DNA from: Adiantum capillus-veneris | Lineage: Eukaryota; Streptophyta; Polypodiopsida; Polypodiales; Pteridaceae | Direction of reading: 5' to 3' | NCBI GenBank assembly: GCA_014529385.2 | Contig: CM043969.1 | Span: 12,854,648-12,918,647 of the forward strand | Length of the DNA: 64,000 nucleotides | In this document: in pieces, positions 33,847 through 46,138 of the stretch | Layout of the letters: every line of letters begins with the position of its first letter | Position numbering within the stretch: the stretch's first letter is position 1 | Program-made: the position numbers and the translations under genes | Notes under the pieces: generated by a model | Seen by the model: the letters and a program-made list of their open reading frames with translations, nothing else | Databases searched by the model: none | Told to the model about the DNA's origin: nothing

Positions 33847-35479
33847 TGTCATAAAATCTAATATCTAATATCTAACCAACCCAAATGATTTTCTCATATT
33901 AAATTGATCACTTAATGTGGGAGAATAAACGGGAACAAGTGTTAAGATATAGACATGTGCTTATAGATCTATCTCAACACGGGGCCAATGGTAAAGGGGT
34001 CCAAATGAGAGATGGTGTATCAAAGAGCAAGGCTAAAAAATGGAGCATAAGACCTTAGGGTTAGCTTCATTGAATACCTCCAATAATGTGTGTAAAAGGC
34101 CTTTGACCTTAGGTGACCTTAGGTAAGCTAGGGCTGAGCTTGAGGCGCGGGAACCCAACCCAGCTCGAGGTGCTTGTCCTGCTTGATGACTAAGGTGCTT
34201 GATGATTGATGTGCTTGAGATGCGTGAGGTGATAATTATTGAGATGCTTGAGGTGCTTGACATGCTTGAGATGCTAGGGTTGCACTTGAGGTGAGAACCC
34301 AACCCAAGCTTAAAGTGCTTATGAGCCAAGCTTGTGGTGGGAACTGGGCCTATGCATGAGGGGCTTGAGGTGTCAAAAAGTCAAAGATTCAATCCCTACA
34401 AGGAGGGGGCGAGCCCTACATGAGGGGGGATGAGAGAGAACACCCACACACTCACACAAGGCATGCATGGTACAAAAAAAAGCAAAAGGGACACTTGTCA
34501 AGTTCCTCCTCATGTTGCCCTCATGGTGTGCCTGAAGCCTATTGGTTGGACACCCAAGGGGTCCAATAATAATTTAGGAGATTTAATTAATTGATTTAGC
34601 ATTTATCTAGGCCTCTCTCTCAAAGGGGAAAGGGGGACACTTGTCTCAAGACTACCCTTGCTCCTTGTAATTCCTCCTGCTTGTGATTGGCTAGGCCTGG
34701 AGGGGTCCAATGAGCTTCAAGCATGAGCTACAAGGGGGGGTCGACCCAAGCAATCTAGGGGGTTTCTTGGGGGGTATACTCACCCACACACACTCACAAA
34801 CACTCTCATTGTGTGCTATGTAAAGTGCAAGAGCTCCCTCTCCTTCCCCAAGCAAGTAGAGGTTGAGAGCCTACACCAACACTCTTGGATATGGAGTGCA
34901 AATCCAACCAAGAGCCATGCTTCAATGCTTAAGCTTGCCATCTCCTTCTTCTTCATTACTATGCTATTATGTATGCTAGCAACAAGAGTTATGATAAGTG
35001 AGGAACTAATTCTTTCTCCTACGAAATGTTTCTTCTTCCTCTTCCCTACCCTCACTCCCTGCTAGCTCTCCCCACCTTCTAAGGTGTTTGAGGTCTTGGG
35101 ACTAAGGCTTGGGATAGTTAAAGCTTTCTTCAAGTTTATGTTATGTTTGTGATGCATGAAGCTTTCCCTCTTCATTGCATCACCTAGGTCACAATGAACA
35201 CAAAGATTGTATTGTAACAAGTCTCTCTTAATGGGAGAAATCATAATACAAATGCCTATTGGAGGGGGGACCGGCTCCACATAAATCCGGTCCTCAAATG
35301 TTGTCATGTTCTCTAAATTCTCTCTCTTGAAAAAGTATTTTTCATGCCAAGTTAACTAATTGCTATGATTATGTTTCTATCTTCAACTATGTTCACCCGC
35401 TATGCTCACAAAGTCATTTCTCAAAAGTACTTTCATTAATTTCCGATACTCTCAAGTTAAATAGGCCAATTCCATTACA
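33847..35479 (+). repeat. G2 5' LTR
   Basis: Begins TGTCATAAAATCTAATATC, shared with 41342, and ends CCATTACA just before the primer site. It contains a run of degenerate TGCTTGAGG-like short repeats at about 34180-34270. At 1.63 kb it is long but within the usual range for gypsy LTRs. Confidence 0.85.
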
Positions 35480-35480
35480 T

Positions 35481-35492
35481 TGGTATCAGAGC
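35481..35492 (+). other. G2 primer-binding site
   Basis: TGGTATCAGAGC follows the LTR end after one base. It is the canonical initiator-Met primer site. Confidence 0.9.
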
Positions 35493-35893
35493 ATTTGGTT
35501 TCTCTTTTCTTGCTTAAGAAGAGAGGTCCTTAAGTAGCCTATAAATGGTCGATGTTGTTAATTATATTAGGGTAAGTGGAACTGGGATCTATTATCGGTT
35601 TTGTTGAGCCCACTATGTGGGGGATGGTGCACACCTCGAGAGCTTTGGTCTTAATAATGGAGTCTTTTTAGACTGGCCTACGGCTTTACCATTATTGAGC
35701 CATAAGAAGTCCGAAAGGAGCTAGCCCTTGGCAACTCTGCTATGTTAGACCTACTCCTCTACTCTCTATAATTAACCACTTCGAGCCGTGGGTGTAGATA
35801 CTTAAGAGCCGATTTTCAAAGGCTAAGAGGAGTGGCAACTAAGGTTTTGAATTGCCAAAGCATACACTAAGTACATACATAAATTTTGTTAAC

Positions 35894-37620
35894 ATGGCTG
35901 ACAATAATCAAGAGAGTATAATGAACATTGATAGCTTTGATTTTTCACATGAAGGTGCTAATGATGATGCTCCCATGTTTGTGAATTATCTCGTCACTAG
36001 GTTACAACAAGCTATGGGACACCCTGCTTTGCAAGCCGAAGTTAGTCAACAACTTCGTGCTTATGGAATTTCCCTTCCTCTCTAAGAGGAGAGAGAGCTT
36101 AGGAGGCCTCTTGAAGAGACCCCCAAAAGAAGACTCTCTCCCATTCGAGAGGACGAATCCAAAGAGCAATGAAAGTTTAAGTTCCTCTGAAGATGTGGCT
36201 CCACAAAGACGGAGGTCTAGACGATCGCCCACTCCTCCCAAGAGGAAAAGATCAACACATAGTCCTTCTCCTCATCACTCTGAAAGTCAAGAGGGTGAAA
36301 TCATGTTAACCTGTCATGCTTTTTCATGTCCCGTACAATGCTAACTAGCACAATTTTGACATATGCTAACTAGTACAATAACTTGAGCTACATCTCCAAG
36401 ATCTATGACATATGATATATCAATAGAAAGCACTTGAAACAAGGAATCCAAATGTACAGCCTCCAACAAATGTTGATATTATTTGTAAAAAGTTTACCGG
36501 ACGCCCAACTTTTTGAAGATGTGCTAACTTGAAACTGCTAACTAGCACAAAAAGCGCGACAGGTTAACATGCTTTCACCCAAGAGAGGAAACAAAGGAAG
36601 AAAAGGGCTAAGAAGAGGTCACCCTCTTCTCCTTCTTCTTCACCTTCCTCCTCTTCTGACGAAAGTTATGGTTATTATCCTAGAGAATACAAGAGGGGAG
36701 GACAACGAAAATCATTTCCTGCATGGCGAAGGTCACAAAAGCTAAAGAAGTTCAAGGAGGGAGGAAAGAGTATCTCTTTTCTCACCTATGATGGCACCTT
36801 CGGTGGTACCGACAAAGTGTTGGCCTTCATCCAGCAATTTGATGCGGCCTTTGGAGATGAGGGCTTCAGAGAGTCCTCTAAGCTACGCCATGTAGCTATG
36901 CACTTCCAAAAATCAGCTCGTCAATGGTGGGCTATCCTTCGTGGAAATGGTGAAGCCCCAAAGACATGGAAAACTCTACGAGTTTCCATCATGAAGCAAC
37001 TCCTTGCAAGCGATGCAAAGGACAAAGTGCTTACCGAATGGCGCAGCTTGAAGATCCTCTCCCATGAGTCTATCCACAAATATGTAGATAAGTTTTGGGA
37101 TTTACATCTTAAGGCTACTGTCTTTCAAAAGATAGACTTTGCCGAGCAAAGGCAGCAATTCTGTGCGGGATTACCTGAAGAGATGGCCGAATACATCAAT
37201 TCTCAATGGCCTGGTACTATTAGCGAAGTAATCCATCACACCATGGTTGTTTCACGCATCAATTTCCATCAAGGGGCTGGACGTAATGTCAAGCCCATGG
37301 AAAACAAAGACAAAAATGATGCAAAGGGGAAAACCAATGTTCAAAATACTTCCCAAGTCAATTCCAACAACAACAACAATCGGTCCAAGGAGAAGGGAGT
37401 TTACAAAGGTAAAAACAAACTCTCTCTTGAAGAGCTTGAAGATTTTCGCAAGGACCATAAGTGTTTCAAGTGTGGGGAGCAAGGACATGGCTATCGTTCT
37501 TGCCCCAAGAAGAATACTCGCAATGAGACTCCTAGGGCTTCCACCATCGAAGCTCCAAAAGAGGATGCTCATTGCAAAGGATCATCACTTTCCTATGCTT
37601 GGGGAAAGGTAAGAGAGCAT
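35894..37620 (+). pseudogene. G2 gag, interrupted by stop, frameshift and a MITE
   Basis: The ATG is at 35894 (MADNNQESIMNIDSFDF). A stop occurs at 36083-36085 and a frame change around 36170. The Arg/Ser-rich linker (RRSRRSPTPPKRKR) is split by the 288-bp element at 36293-36580, and the frame resumes with [11 protein letters not shown]. The capsid-like part includes [15 protein letters not shown] and [13 protein letters not shown]2CX4HX4C zinc knuckle ([14 protein letters not shown]) lies near 37460-37502. Confidence 0.85.
36293..36580. mobile_element. 288-bp MITE-like element in G2 gag
   Basis: Terminal inverted repeats GGGTGAAANCATGTTAACC (continuing CTGTC) lie at both ends, flanked by AAGA on the left (36289-36292) and right (36581-36584). 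Removing the element and one AAGA restores a continuous Ser-Gln-Glu-Arg-Lys gag reading. It contains internal GCTAACTAG(C/T)AC repeats and no ORF. Superfamily not assigned. Confidence 0.8.
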
Positions 37621-38811
37621 GATGCCTGCATCTTGTTTGACTCTGGCTCTACTCTTAACTTCATATCAATGGAGTTGGCCACCAAGTTGGGCATTCAAGC
37701 TTTTGAGATGGGAGATATAGTAGTGGTTGATGTAGCTTTGAAGGGAAAACAAGCCTCTGTTACTCCCTTGATTGGGAATTTGAGGCTTCATGTCCAAAGC
37801 TATGTCAACAAGGAAGACTTCTTCATCTCTCCTCTCCAACATGAGGATGTTATCCTAGGGGCACCATGGTTTGATCACATGGCTGCCAACATGAAGTTCC
37901 CTGAAAGGAGAATCTACTTCACCTACAGGGGAAAGAACATGTATATAGATGCTAGTGAGCGTGGTCACACTATTCCACTTGTAAATCCTCCTGCTTTTGA
38001 TAAGTCAATGAAGAGCTCAGTTTCTGCGTACATGATTTTTGTCAAAGAGTCTCTAAAAGATACTAATGTTTCATCAAATGTAAATTGTAGGAATCAAGAA
38101 GAGTTAGACTTGTCTAATTTTCTAAAAGGATTCCAAGATGTGTTCATCGATGATATCCCTATGGACTTACCTCCAAAACGAGGGGATGATGACCATCGTA
38201 TTGAGCTCCTTCCTGGAAGCTCACCACCTAACAAGCCTCCTTATCGAGCCTCACAAGCTCAACAAGAGGAGATCATGAGGCAAGTACAAGATCTGGTAGA
38301 CAAAGGGATGGTGAGGCCTAGTTCCTCTCCCTTTTGTTCTCCAATCCTTTTAGTGCAAAAGAAAGATGGTACATACCGTATGTGTGTGGACTATCGAGCA
38401 CTAAACCATATCACTATCAAAAACAGATTTTCCGTACCTCGGGTAGAAGATCTGTTTTATAAGCTACAAGGCTCGACCTACTTCAGTAGGATTGACCTTA
38501 AGAGTGGCTATCATCAAATAAGGATAGTGGATGAAGATATCTTAAAGACCGCGTTTCGCACAACGTTTGGTCTTTATGAATATCTAGTCATGCCTTTTGG
38601 CTGGACTAATGCACCAGCTACGTTCAATCGTTTGATGGAAAAAAACTTTAGACCATACCGCAAATTCACTGGAGTGTTCTTTGATGATATCATCATCAAA
38701 GATGATATCATCAAATTTTTAGACCATACCGCAAATTCACTGGAGTGTTCTTTGATGATATCATCATCTACTCCAAGTCTTTGGAGGAACATAAACAACA
38801 TCTCCAAGTGA
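37600..38811 (+). pseudogene. G2 protease and reverse transcriptase (broken at the catalytic motif)
   Basis: Continuous with gag. The protease is [17 protein letters not shown] includes [46 protein letters not shown] and [11 protein letters not shown], reaching FFDDII (the YxDD position, with Phe). A 51-bp segment (38647-38697) is repeated at 38718-38768. The 71-bp shift throws the frame off right at the catalytic Asp pair, giving a nonsense tail to 38811. Confidence 0.9.
38647..38768 (+). repeat. Tandem duplication across the RT catalytic motif
   Basis: Two 51-bp copies starting TTTAGACCATACCGCAAATT are separated by 20 bp. The joint contains a palindromic run (GATGATATCATC) in repeated form, suggesting slippage at a hairpin. 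The offset of 71 bp is not a multiple of three. Confidence 0.9.
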
Positions 38812-39497
38812 TTTTTCAAGCATTGAGGGAGAATAAGCTTTTTCTCAACCAAAAGAAAAGTGAATTCTTCCTACAAGAGATTCAATACCTAGGTCATATT
38901 ATCTCTAAATTGTGGTATCCAAATGGATCCATCAAAGTTAGAGGTAATAAAAGCATGGCCTAACCCAAGAAATCTACATGAGCTAAGAAGCTTTGTTGGT
39001 ATGTGCGCATACTATAGACGCTTCATAGCAAAATTCTCTCAAGTAGCAGGACCACTACACGACTTAACTAAGAAGAACGTTAAGTTTGTGTGGACTGCTA
39101 AGGAGAAAAATGCTTTGAAAAGCTCAAAGAGAATCTTACTTCCCAACCAGTCCTCGGGCTTCCGGATCTCTCAAAGCCATTTGAGGTCCAATGTGATGCT
39201 TGTGGTGATTGCCTTGCAGCAGTTTTTCTTCAAGAAGGGCATGCCATAGCATATGAGAAAGAGCTTTTAGCTGTTCTACATGCCCTAGACACATGGAAGC
39301 ACTATCTATTGGGGACTCCATTTATCCTATGAACCGACCACCAAAGTCTCAAGTATTTCATGATGCAAACCAAGCTTTCCGACAAACAAATGAGGTGGGC
39401 AAATTTTCTTTCGCAATTTAATTTCCATATTGCTCACATAGCTGGTAAGCACAATCAAGTGGCCGATGCACTTTCACGATGACCCAAAGTTAATGCG
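38745..39497 (+). pseudogene. G2 RT end and RNase H, several disruptions
   Basis: The frame resumes with [15 protein letters not shown] and LFLNQKKSEFF, shifts at about 38920, then reads LRSFVGMCAYYRRFI and FVWTAKEKNA. RNase H pieces follow: LAAVFLQEGHAIAYEKELLA, TDHQSLKYFM and AGKHNQVADALSR. Stops at 39330-39332 and 39480-39482 fit CGA (Arg) changed to TGA. Confidence 0.85.
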
Positions 39498-40979
39498 GTG
39501 TCTATAGCTACTCACAATGATCTATCCTCTATGATAGATGAGTATGCTAATGAACGTGACTTTAGAGACATAATGTCAGCCCTTGCTTTGGGGAAGAAAG
39601 AGGAACCATTCACCTTGCAGGATGGTTATCTTCTTCACGACAATAGGCTATGTGTTACCCATTCCCTTTGTGAGAAAGTTATGTATGAATCCCATGCTCC
39701 TCCATATGCGGGGCATAGAGGTATTCAACCTACTCTCCGAGGAGTAGAGACGTACTTCTATTGGCCTACCATAAAATTGGACATACAAGAGTATGTTTCA
39801 AAATGTGTAGTATGCCAAAAGACCAAGTATGATAGAGGGAAGCAGCATGGATTACTCCAGCCATTGCCTATTCCAAATTCACCATGGGAGAGTATATCCA
39901 TGGATTTCATCTTTGGATTACCCAAGTCTATCCATGGGAATACAGAAATATGGACAATAGTTGACAGGTTTAGCAAGCAAGCACATTTTATTCCTGTCAA
40001 AAAGACTATTAAGGCACATCAAATGGAAACTCTCTTCATATCTCATATTTTCAAGCACCATGGATTACCCACATCCATCGTGTTAGATAGAGATCCTAGA
40101 ATGACCAGTAATTTTTGGAAAGGTCTCTTTGAAAATCTAGGAACAAGATTGAATTTCTCTTCGGCCTATCACCCACAAAGGGATGGCCAAAGTGAGATAG
40201 CCAATCTCATGATACTCGATCTACTCAAGACTTATGTTACCGAAGTAGATCAACGATCACAATGGGAAAAGTACTTACCTCTTGTAGAGTATGCCTACAA
40301 TAATACTGTTCATACTTCTATGGAAAAAGCACCCTTTGAGATCATTGAGGGAAGACCTAAAAGTCCCTTTCTACTCAAAGTACATGGGAAGATCTTCGCC
40401 GCCGATGAGTATATCCGTGACCTACAAGAATCTTTTCAAAAGATTAGGGAGGCTATATTTATCTCTCAATAAAGACAAAAAGATGCTGCTGACAAGCACA
40501 AAAGAGCCTTAATGTTCAAAGAAAATGATTGGGTCTTACTCAAGTTTCCTAAGGCTCGATTAAGGCAAACGATGGGCAAAAATCATACGGGCCATCAAAA
40601 GTATTATGCTAAACTAGCAAAAAGATACTATGGTCCTTTCCAAATCTTGAATCCCATCAATGAGACAGCTTATCAACTCAAGTTGCCCAACCATTGGCTT
40701 ATACACAATGCCTTTCATGTAAGCCTACTTAAGACCTACAAAGGAGAGCCACCAACTGAACCAATTATTGAAGACCCTCCCGAAGTTGAAGACCAAGAAG
40801 AGGTGCTACAACCCGAAGCTGTTCTTTGGCATGAAGACAAGGTACTACGACATGGTAAGATTATCCGACGGTATCTTATTAAGTTTAAAAATTATCCTTT
40901 TGAAGATGCTAGATGGATGCAAGGAATACAGCTTAAGGATAGTATGAACCTTGTCAATGCTTACATTGCTACATTAGAG
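39498..40979 (+). pseudogene. G2 integrase with C-terminal chromodomain-like module
   Basis: The HHCC zinc finger is HAPPYAGHRG...CVVCQ. The catalytic core has SMDFIFGLPKS, TIVDRFSKQAHFIP, VLDRDPRMTSNFWK and PQRDGQSEIAN. After a stop at 40470-40472 (CAA to TAA by context), the frame continues MFKENDWVLLKFPKARLRQ, GPFQIL and IHNAFHVSLLK. A chromodomain-like segment follows: EAVLWHEDKVLRHGK and YLIKFKNYPFEDARW. Chromodomains steer chromovirus integration toward particular chromatin marks; this is family knowledge. Confidence 0.88.
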
Positions 40980-41341
40980 TAAGCAAATGTACAAATTTCT
41001 TTTAAATGAATCATGTTTTTGTCTTATAAGACTAGTCCTCTTTTTAATTGTGCACAAATTTAACTAGTGTGCATGCTTGGAATCATATTTGTGATGACGA
41101 CGTCTCTCAAACACCAAGTAGAATTTGTCACTCTACTTTGGGAGAATGAAATGGACTAAAGAGCAGACATGCTTGCGGCAGCTATGTCTCCCAAGCACCA
41201 AATGGATTAGTCATCCATCTTGGAAAGATGTCGTAGGGTAAAAAGGGATCCTCTACCCGCTAAGTAAAATTGACTAATGACTAAAGCTTTATCTCTTCTA
41301 CCTCATAGTCGAGGACGACTATGATTTCAAGAGAGAGGTAA

Positions 41342-41627
41342 TGTCATAAAATCTAATATCTAATATCTAACCAATCCAAATGATTTTCTCATATTAAATT
41401 GATCACTTAATGTGGGAGAATAAATGGGAACAAGTGTTAAGATATAGACATGTGCTTATAGATCTATCTCAACACGGGGCCAATGGTAAAGGGACCCAAA
41501 TGAGAGATGGTGTATCAAAGATCAAGGCTAACAAATGGAGCATAAGACCTTAGGGTTAGCTTCATTGAAGAACTCCAATAATGTGTGTAAAAGGCCTTTG
41601 ACCTTAGGTAAGCTAGGGCTGAGCTTG
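41342..41627 (+). repeat. G2 3' LTR, truncated
   Basis: Matches the start of the 5' LTR through GCTAGGGCTGAGCTTG, then breaks into G1 sequence. It lacks the 10-bp duplication (ACCTTAGGTG) present in the 5' LTR. Confidence 0.9.
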
Positions 41628-42722
41628 GCGATGGCGAATGGTTAACAGGAGGAAAGCGTCGTGCGGGGATTTGTGACAAAAAATACTAACTCTGCTGACA
41701 GTTATACGTGTTGCCGCCATAAAAGCTCCACCACTCGCCATTCCTAGACTTGTGTGCGTTGCTGCTGTTGTGGAAGACATGCATTGGACAAGACTGCGAC
41801 CCATCCTTGAAATAATTACTACTCGCGTGCAATCTGACCGTTGGGCGCTTAAAAATTGAAAAGTGTGCCTCCACTGATACTGGACGGATTTCCAGTCTGG
41901 CTCAACCATACTGGTACTCATTCTAAGGTCATCCTGATCTGGTTCTTCTGGTACTTGTTCTGAAATTGGAATTGGTTGCACATGAAAAAGTCCAAAAATG
42001 TCTGATTTTGGTATCTCTTGATCAGCAAGTTCCAGTTCCTTAGTACCTTGTTCTGGCCCAGTTTCTCTAGCCTCTGAATAATAAAGCTTGATCTTTGCCC
42101 CATTATATACTCTTGGAAACAATAATCCAGATAAATCTTTCAGTCTGACTATGCCATTGGAGAAGACCCAGTCTACCTCAAATGGTCCTGCCCAGGCAAT
42201 CTTGAGGTTTGGATTCTTTGGACCCAGTCTAGAATGATATAGAAGCACCAAATATCGTTTCTAGAATTACCGAACTTTAATCCTTCATTGTTGAACAATT
42301 TCTTGTTCCAACATAGCCCATTGCTTGAGTTCATCTAATTGCATCAGTACATCTAGCCATTTTCTAAGATTATGGTTGAAGTCTAAGCCATACTTCACAG
42401 CCATTCTCAGACTTGGGATCACAAACTCCATAGGAACCACAGCTTCAGTGCCATACACCATTTTGAATGGTGTCATTCCAGTAGTTACCTTATAAGCTGT
42501 CCTATAAGCCCAATGGTGTCATTCCAGTAGTTACCTTATAAGCTGTCCTATAAGCCCATAGAGCAGTCTGAAGTTTCAAATCCCACTGGTCTTGTTTCTT
42601 TTGCACCACCTTAGTAAGAATAGTCTTTATTGTCTTGTTGCTACTTTTGGCCTGTCCATTGCATCTGGGATAGTAAGGAGTAGATTTCCGATGCTTGACT
42701 GAAAGCATATCCAATAGGATTT
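41628..42722 (-). pseudogene. G1 integrase C-terminal part
   Basis: The minus strand reads EILLDMLSVKHRKSTPYYPR, then QDQWDLKLQTALWAYRTAYK, TPFKMVYGTEAVVPMEF, and the integrase C-terminal barrel AWAGPFEVDWVFSNGIVRLK. A 46-bp tandem duplication at about 42470-42561 shifts the frame. Continuation of the integrase begun at 59.2-59.45 kb; about 35 residues of the core are missing between the two pieces. Confidence 0.85.
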
Positions 42723-42879
42723 CCATGGTGTACAAGGATTTCCATGGCGTGGAAGGAGGATCGGGTAAAAGCAGATTGAAGTACTGAGGGACAACTGAAG
42801 GACTGATCAAGGGTAAATCCTTCCAATAGGATTTCCATGGCGTGGAAGGAGGATCGGGTAAAAGCAGATTGAAGTACTC

Positions 42880-43404
42880 AGGGACAACTGAAGGACTTCG
42901 AGTTCTTTTCGACATTATCAAGTCTTGTAGCAAACAAAAGGACCTACAAATGTGCACCAAAATACATGCTGACATTCTTGATAGGGGGTTGCTTGAAGAG
43001 GAGATTTCGCTTGGAAATGCAGTACTTACCATGTATGCAAAATGTGGTGCACTCACAAAAGCTAGAAAACTGTCCCAGCAAGGAATGTTGTCACATGGAA
43101 TGCACTTATCTGTGCATATGCTCAGAGTGGGCTTGGTCATGAAGCATTGAGCTATTTTGGATGAATGCAAAAAGAGGGGATTTTCCCTAATACAGTTACT
43201 TACATTTGCATCCTAAAATCCTGCGGGAGCATTGGAGCAGTTGACAAAGGTGATGAGATACATGCAGAGATTGGGAGAAGTGGACTATTACAGGAAGATA
43301 TCGTTGTTGGGACGGCTTTAGTGGACATGTATGCTAAGTGTGGTGCCCAAAGTGGCCGCCCACATGAGGTTCAACGGCCATCCTATTTTAAAATGGTTGT
43401 GTGA
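42880..43404 (+). pseudogene. Captured PPR (PLS-class) gene fragment, copy A
   Basis: Frames encode GLRVLFDIIKSCSKQKDL, KIHADILDRGL, GNAVLTMYAKCGAL, then (after a frame change at about 43070) NVVTWNALICAYAQSGLG. Next come MQKEGIFPNTVTYICILKSC and DEIHAEIGRSGL..VGTALVDMYAKCGA. This is roughly one and a half PLS triplets of a plant organellar RNA-editing-type PPR protein. The fragment ends abruptly and carries a TGA at 43162-43164 where copy B has TGG. It is not a functional gene. Confidence 0.85.
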
Positions 43405-43818
43405 ACAAAATAAAGGGAGGCCATGGCGTTCAGAAAACGGGCAGCGGCGCAAGCAGGGAATGGGGAGCTCGCAACAACGAGCGCAGTGATGCTCGGATGA
43501 TGCCGATCAAGAAGCAGGAAATGCTCAGCTTGCAGGAGCGCTCTCTTTTGGCACCGGTTTTGTCACTTTTTGTTCTTCTCTAGACCGTCTCCCGCCACGT
43601 CATAAGGCCAACTCCCGCGCCACGTCAATGACGCCCGGCGCCACTGCTAAGGGAGGGCACACTCTATTAATAGAGGGACGCATTTTTTCATGGGGGGATA
43701 GCAAGCAAAAACGAAGGGAAGAGGCTATCAACGAAGGAGGTTGGAAAAGAAAATGAGGAGAGGCGGCAAGCTAGGGGAAGGAATCACGAGCTCTCTCTCT
43801 CTCGGAGCTTGGACAAAG

Positions 43819-43926
<108 letters not shown>

Positions 43927-44136
43927 TGCTTTGGGAAGGATCCGTGCTAGAGCAATAAGGCAAGACGAAAGGGGAGATAAAGAAGGGCAAGGGGAGCTCT
44001 CTCTCGCTCTCGTCCTCGAGGCAAGCAAGGAGTTTCCTCTCCCTCTCAAGATTGAACGAAGCAATCAAAGCAAAGGAGAGACTCTCCCTCTCTCCCTCTC
44101 TAGCTCGAACGAAGCAATCAAAGCAAAGGAGGGTTA

Positions 44137-44239
<103 letters not shown>

Positions 44240-44965
44240 GGATAAGCAAAAGGACTTGTTCTCGTGCACAAGCAAGAAGACTCTTTCTCTCTTGCTCTCG
44301 ACATTCAAATAAGAAGAGAAAAATCTAACGAGTGAAAGGTTTCGAGCAGAAGAAGGTAATCAAGAAAGTAAGATTGAAGCGGCTTGGAAAGGGAGTCGGA
44401 GCTTGAAGGCAATACAAAATCAAGTGGATTAAAGGAGAAGTTGAGGTCGTGAACGACAGATAAGGCAGGGCAAAGCGCACAAAGCAGGAAATTGCAAGAT
44501 AATTGATAATAATTGAGGCTTGATGATCGAGGTAGTGAACTGAATTGAAGACTGCGGAATCCACGGGCAATCAAAGCAGATGAAGCGACATGAGGGAGTT
44601 ACCATCATCGTCATCGACTAGAGATTGATTAAATAAATGTTAAGCCCCGGTGTCGTTAATGGCCCGGTTAGTTCTATAAAGCAGGAACTTAAACTCCTAG
44701 TTAGCAGCTGATCCAAGTGACGGCGCTGGTAACAGCCCGCCTTGGCTAAGGACTAAATTGTACTCAAAGTAATATTCAATTAATTAATGATTGCGGTGAT
44801 TGCCAGAGTTATCAGTTGTTCTTGTTCTCTCTCTTTCACACCTCCCACAACCAGAGGCCCGACGCATGTCCGGCTCACGTAGCGAACATATATCCCCCAA
44901 CATCTTTGGTGAACCCGACGCGAAACGAGCTGGGGTGGGAGGTAAAGATTGAGAATTTAGAGCAG

Positions 44966-46138
44966 ATGATGAAGATGATTGCAGAATTAAGTGCGAACGG
45001 TTTTGATGATAAGTCAACAGTTCTAGATTTTGCGAAGATGCTTCAATTGGTTCAAGGATCTCTGCTTGAAATAGAGACCGTAAAGAAGAAAAATGAAATG
45101 GATGAAGCTTTGGATGCATCTTTAGATGTAGTATACGATGAGAGATGACTCTTTGATGGATACGATCCAGAGGGCTACCTAGAGTGCTATGAGCTGGAGA
45201 CCAAGGTACGAGGGATACCAGAAGAGTTGATGATCAAATATTTTGAGCAGTTAGTGAGTTCAGATGTGAAGGAGCAGATTCAAGAAGTTATCAAATCTTG
45301 CAACGATGACTGGGAGTATTTCAAAGAAGCTATTGTGCAAGCACGTTATGAGGAGTATGAAATCTATCAAGAACATAGTGTAAGTCTATAGGACTACGCA
45401 GATATCCGAGGACAAGTACGATCAAAGTTAGAAGCTATGATTGATGTGTTTGTTGTGCAAGATTCTACCTTCTTACAGGCTAATGATGAAGACATAGTCG
45501 AAGCTGTGTATGCAAAGTTGGGTTTTCTAGATGTTGTGCATGAAGTAGAAGTCTTTGAGGGTGAGGCTTTACAGCTTCAGGATACGCAGGGTGAATTTTT
45601 CAAAGAATCTATACATGCAGTTTGGGATACACAGAATGAATTTTGCAAAGAGCCTATGCATGCAGTACATGAAGAAAAGAAATCAGGGGATCAAAACAGT
45701 GAAGTGGTTAAAGCTCAAGAAGAAATTTTGCAGGTAAATGAGTGCAACCAAATTCAAGTAGACATGCAGGAAGATTTGGTTATAGCTAATACTTTTGCTA
45801 CTGAACCAGAATTAGAGCAAAATTTTTCTGGTGCAGATTGTAACATAGAGGTAATTGAAGATACTGGTACAGGTTTTGCCAAACACTTGGTTAATGGTAC
45901 ATATGTTATAGGTCAAAGCAGGGTTGCTGTTGAGAGCAGCAAGACCATGGATTTTGATATACCAGATTTACCGAATTTGGATGTACCAGATTTTGAGGAC
46001 TTGTCTCAGCAAGAGTATGTGCTTGATTCAGAGGGGGTGCAGACTCCTTCATTGACAAGTTTTAGGCACAACTATCAAATTGGAAAACTGATCTTGAACG
46101 TGATTATGATGATTCAGAGGGGGTGCAGACTCCTTTGA
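44966..46138 (+). pseudogene. R1 internal gag-like frame, two in-frame stops
   Basis: One frame from MMKMIAELSANGFDD through FDGYDPEGYLECYELE and VRGIPEELMIKYFEQLV, then an acidic tail to 46138. It is interrupted by TGA at 45146-45148 and TAG near 45390. The PEGYLE...YF..L pattern is reminiscent of retrotransposon gag, but there is no zinc knuckle. Similar acidic fragments continue to about 47057. No protease, RT or integrase is present, so the element would need enzymes from elsewhere. Confidence 0.45.

Larger units (their letters stand above)
33847..41627 (+). mobile_element. Ty3/gypsy chromovirus (G2), 3' LTR truncated
   Basis: Plus-strand element inserted in G1, with 5' LTR, Met primer site, gag, protease, RT, RNase H, integrase with chromodomain, polypurine tract (about 41328-41341), and the first 286 bp of the 3' LTR. 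The shared LTR part differs at 8 positions by my count plus one 10-bp indel. Sequence beyond 41627 returns to G1. Loss of the 3' LTR end prevents a target-site check. Confidence 0.9.

Noticed and set aside
35481-35492. tRNA gene fragments suggested by TGGTATCAGAGC words
   Set aside because: These are retroelement primer-binding sites next to LTR ends, not tRNA genes; no cloverleaf could be traced.
42842-43404. A functional PPR gene
   Set aside because: Partial, frameshifted, without an upstream start or a complete repeat series, and present identically in both LTRs of a retroelement.
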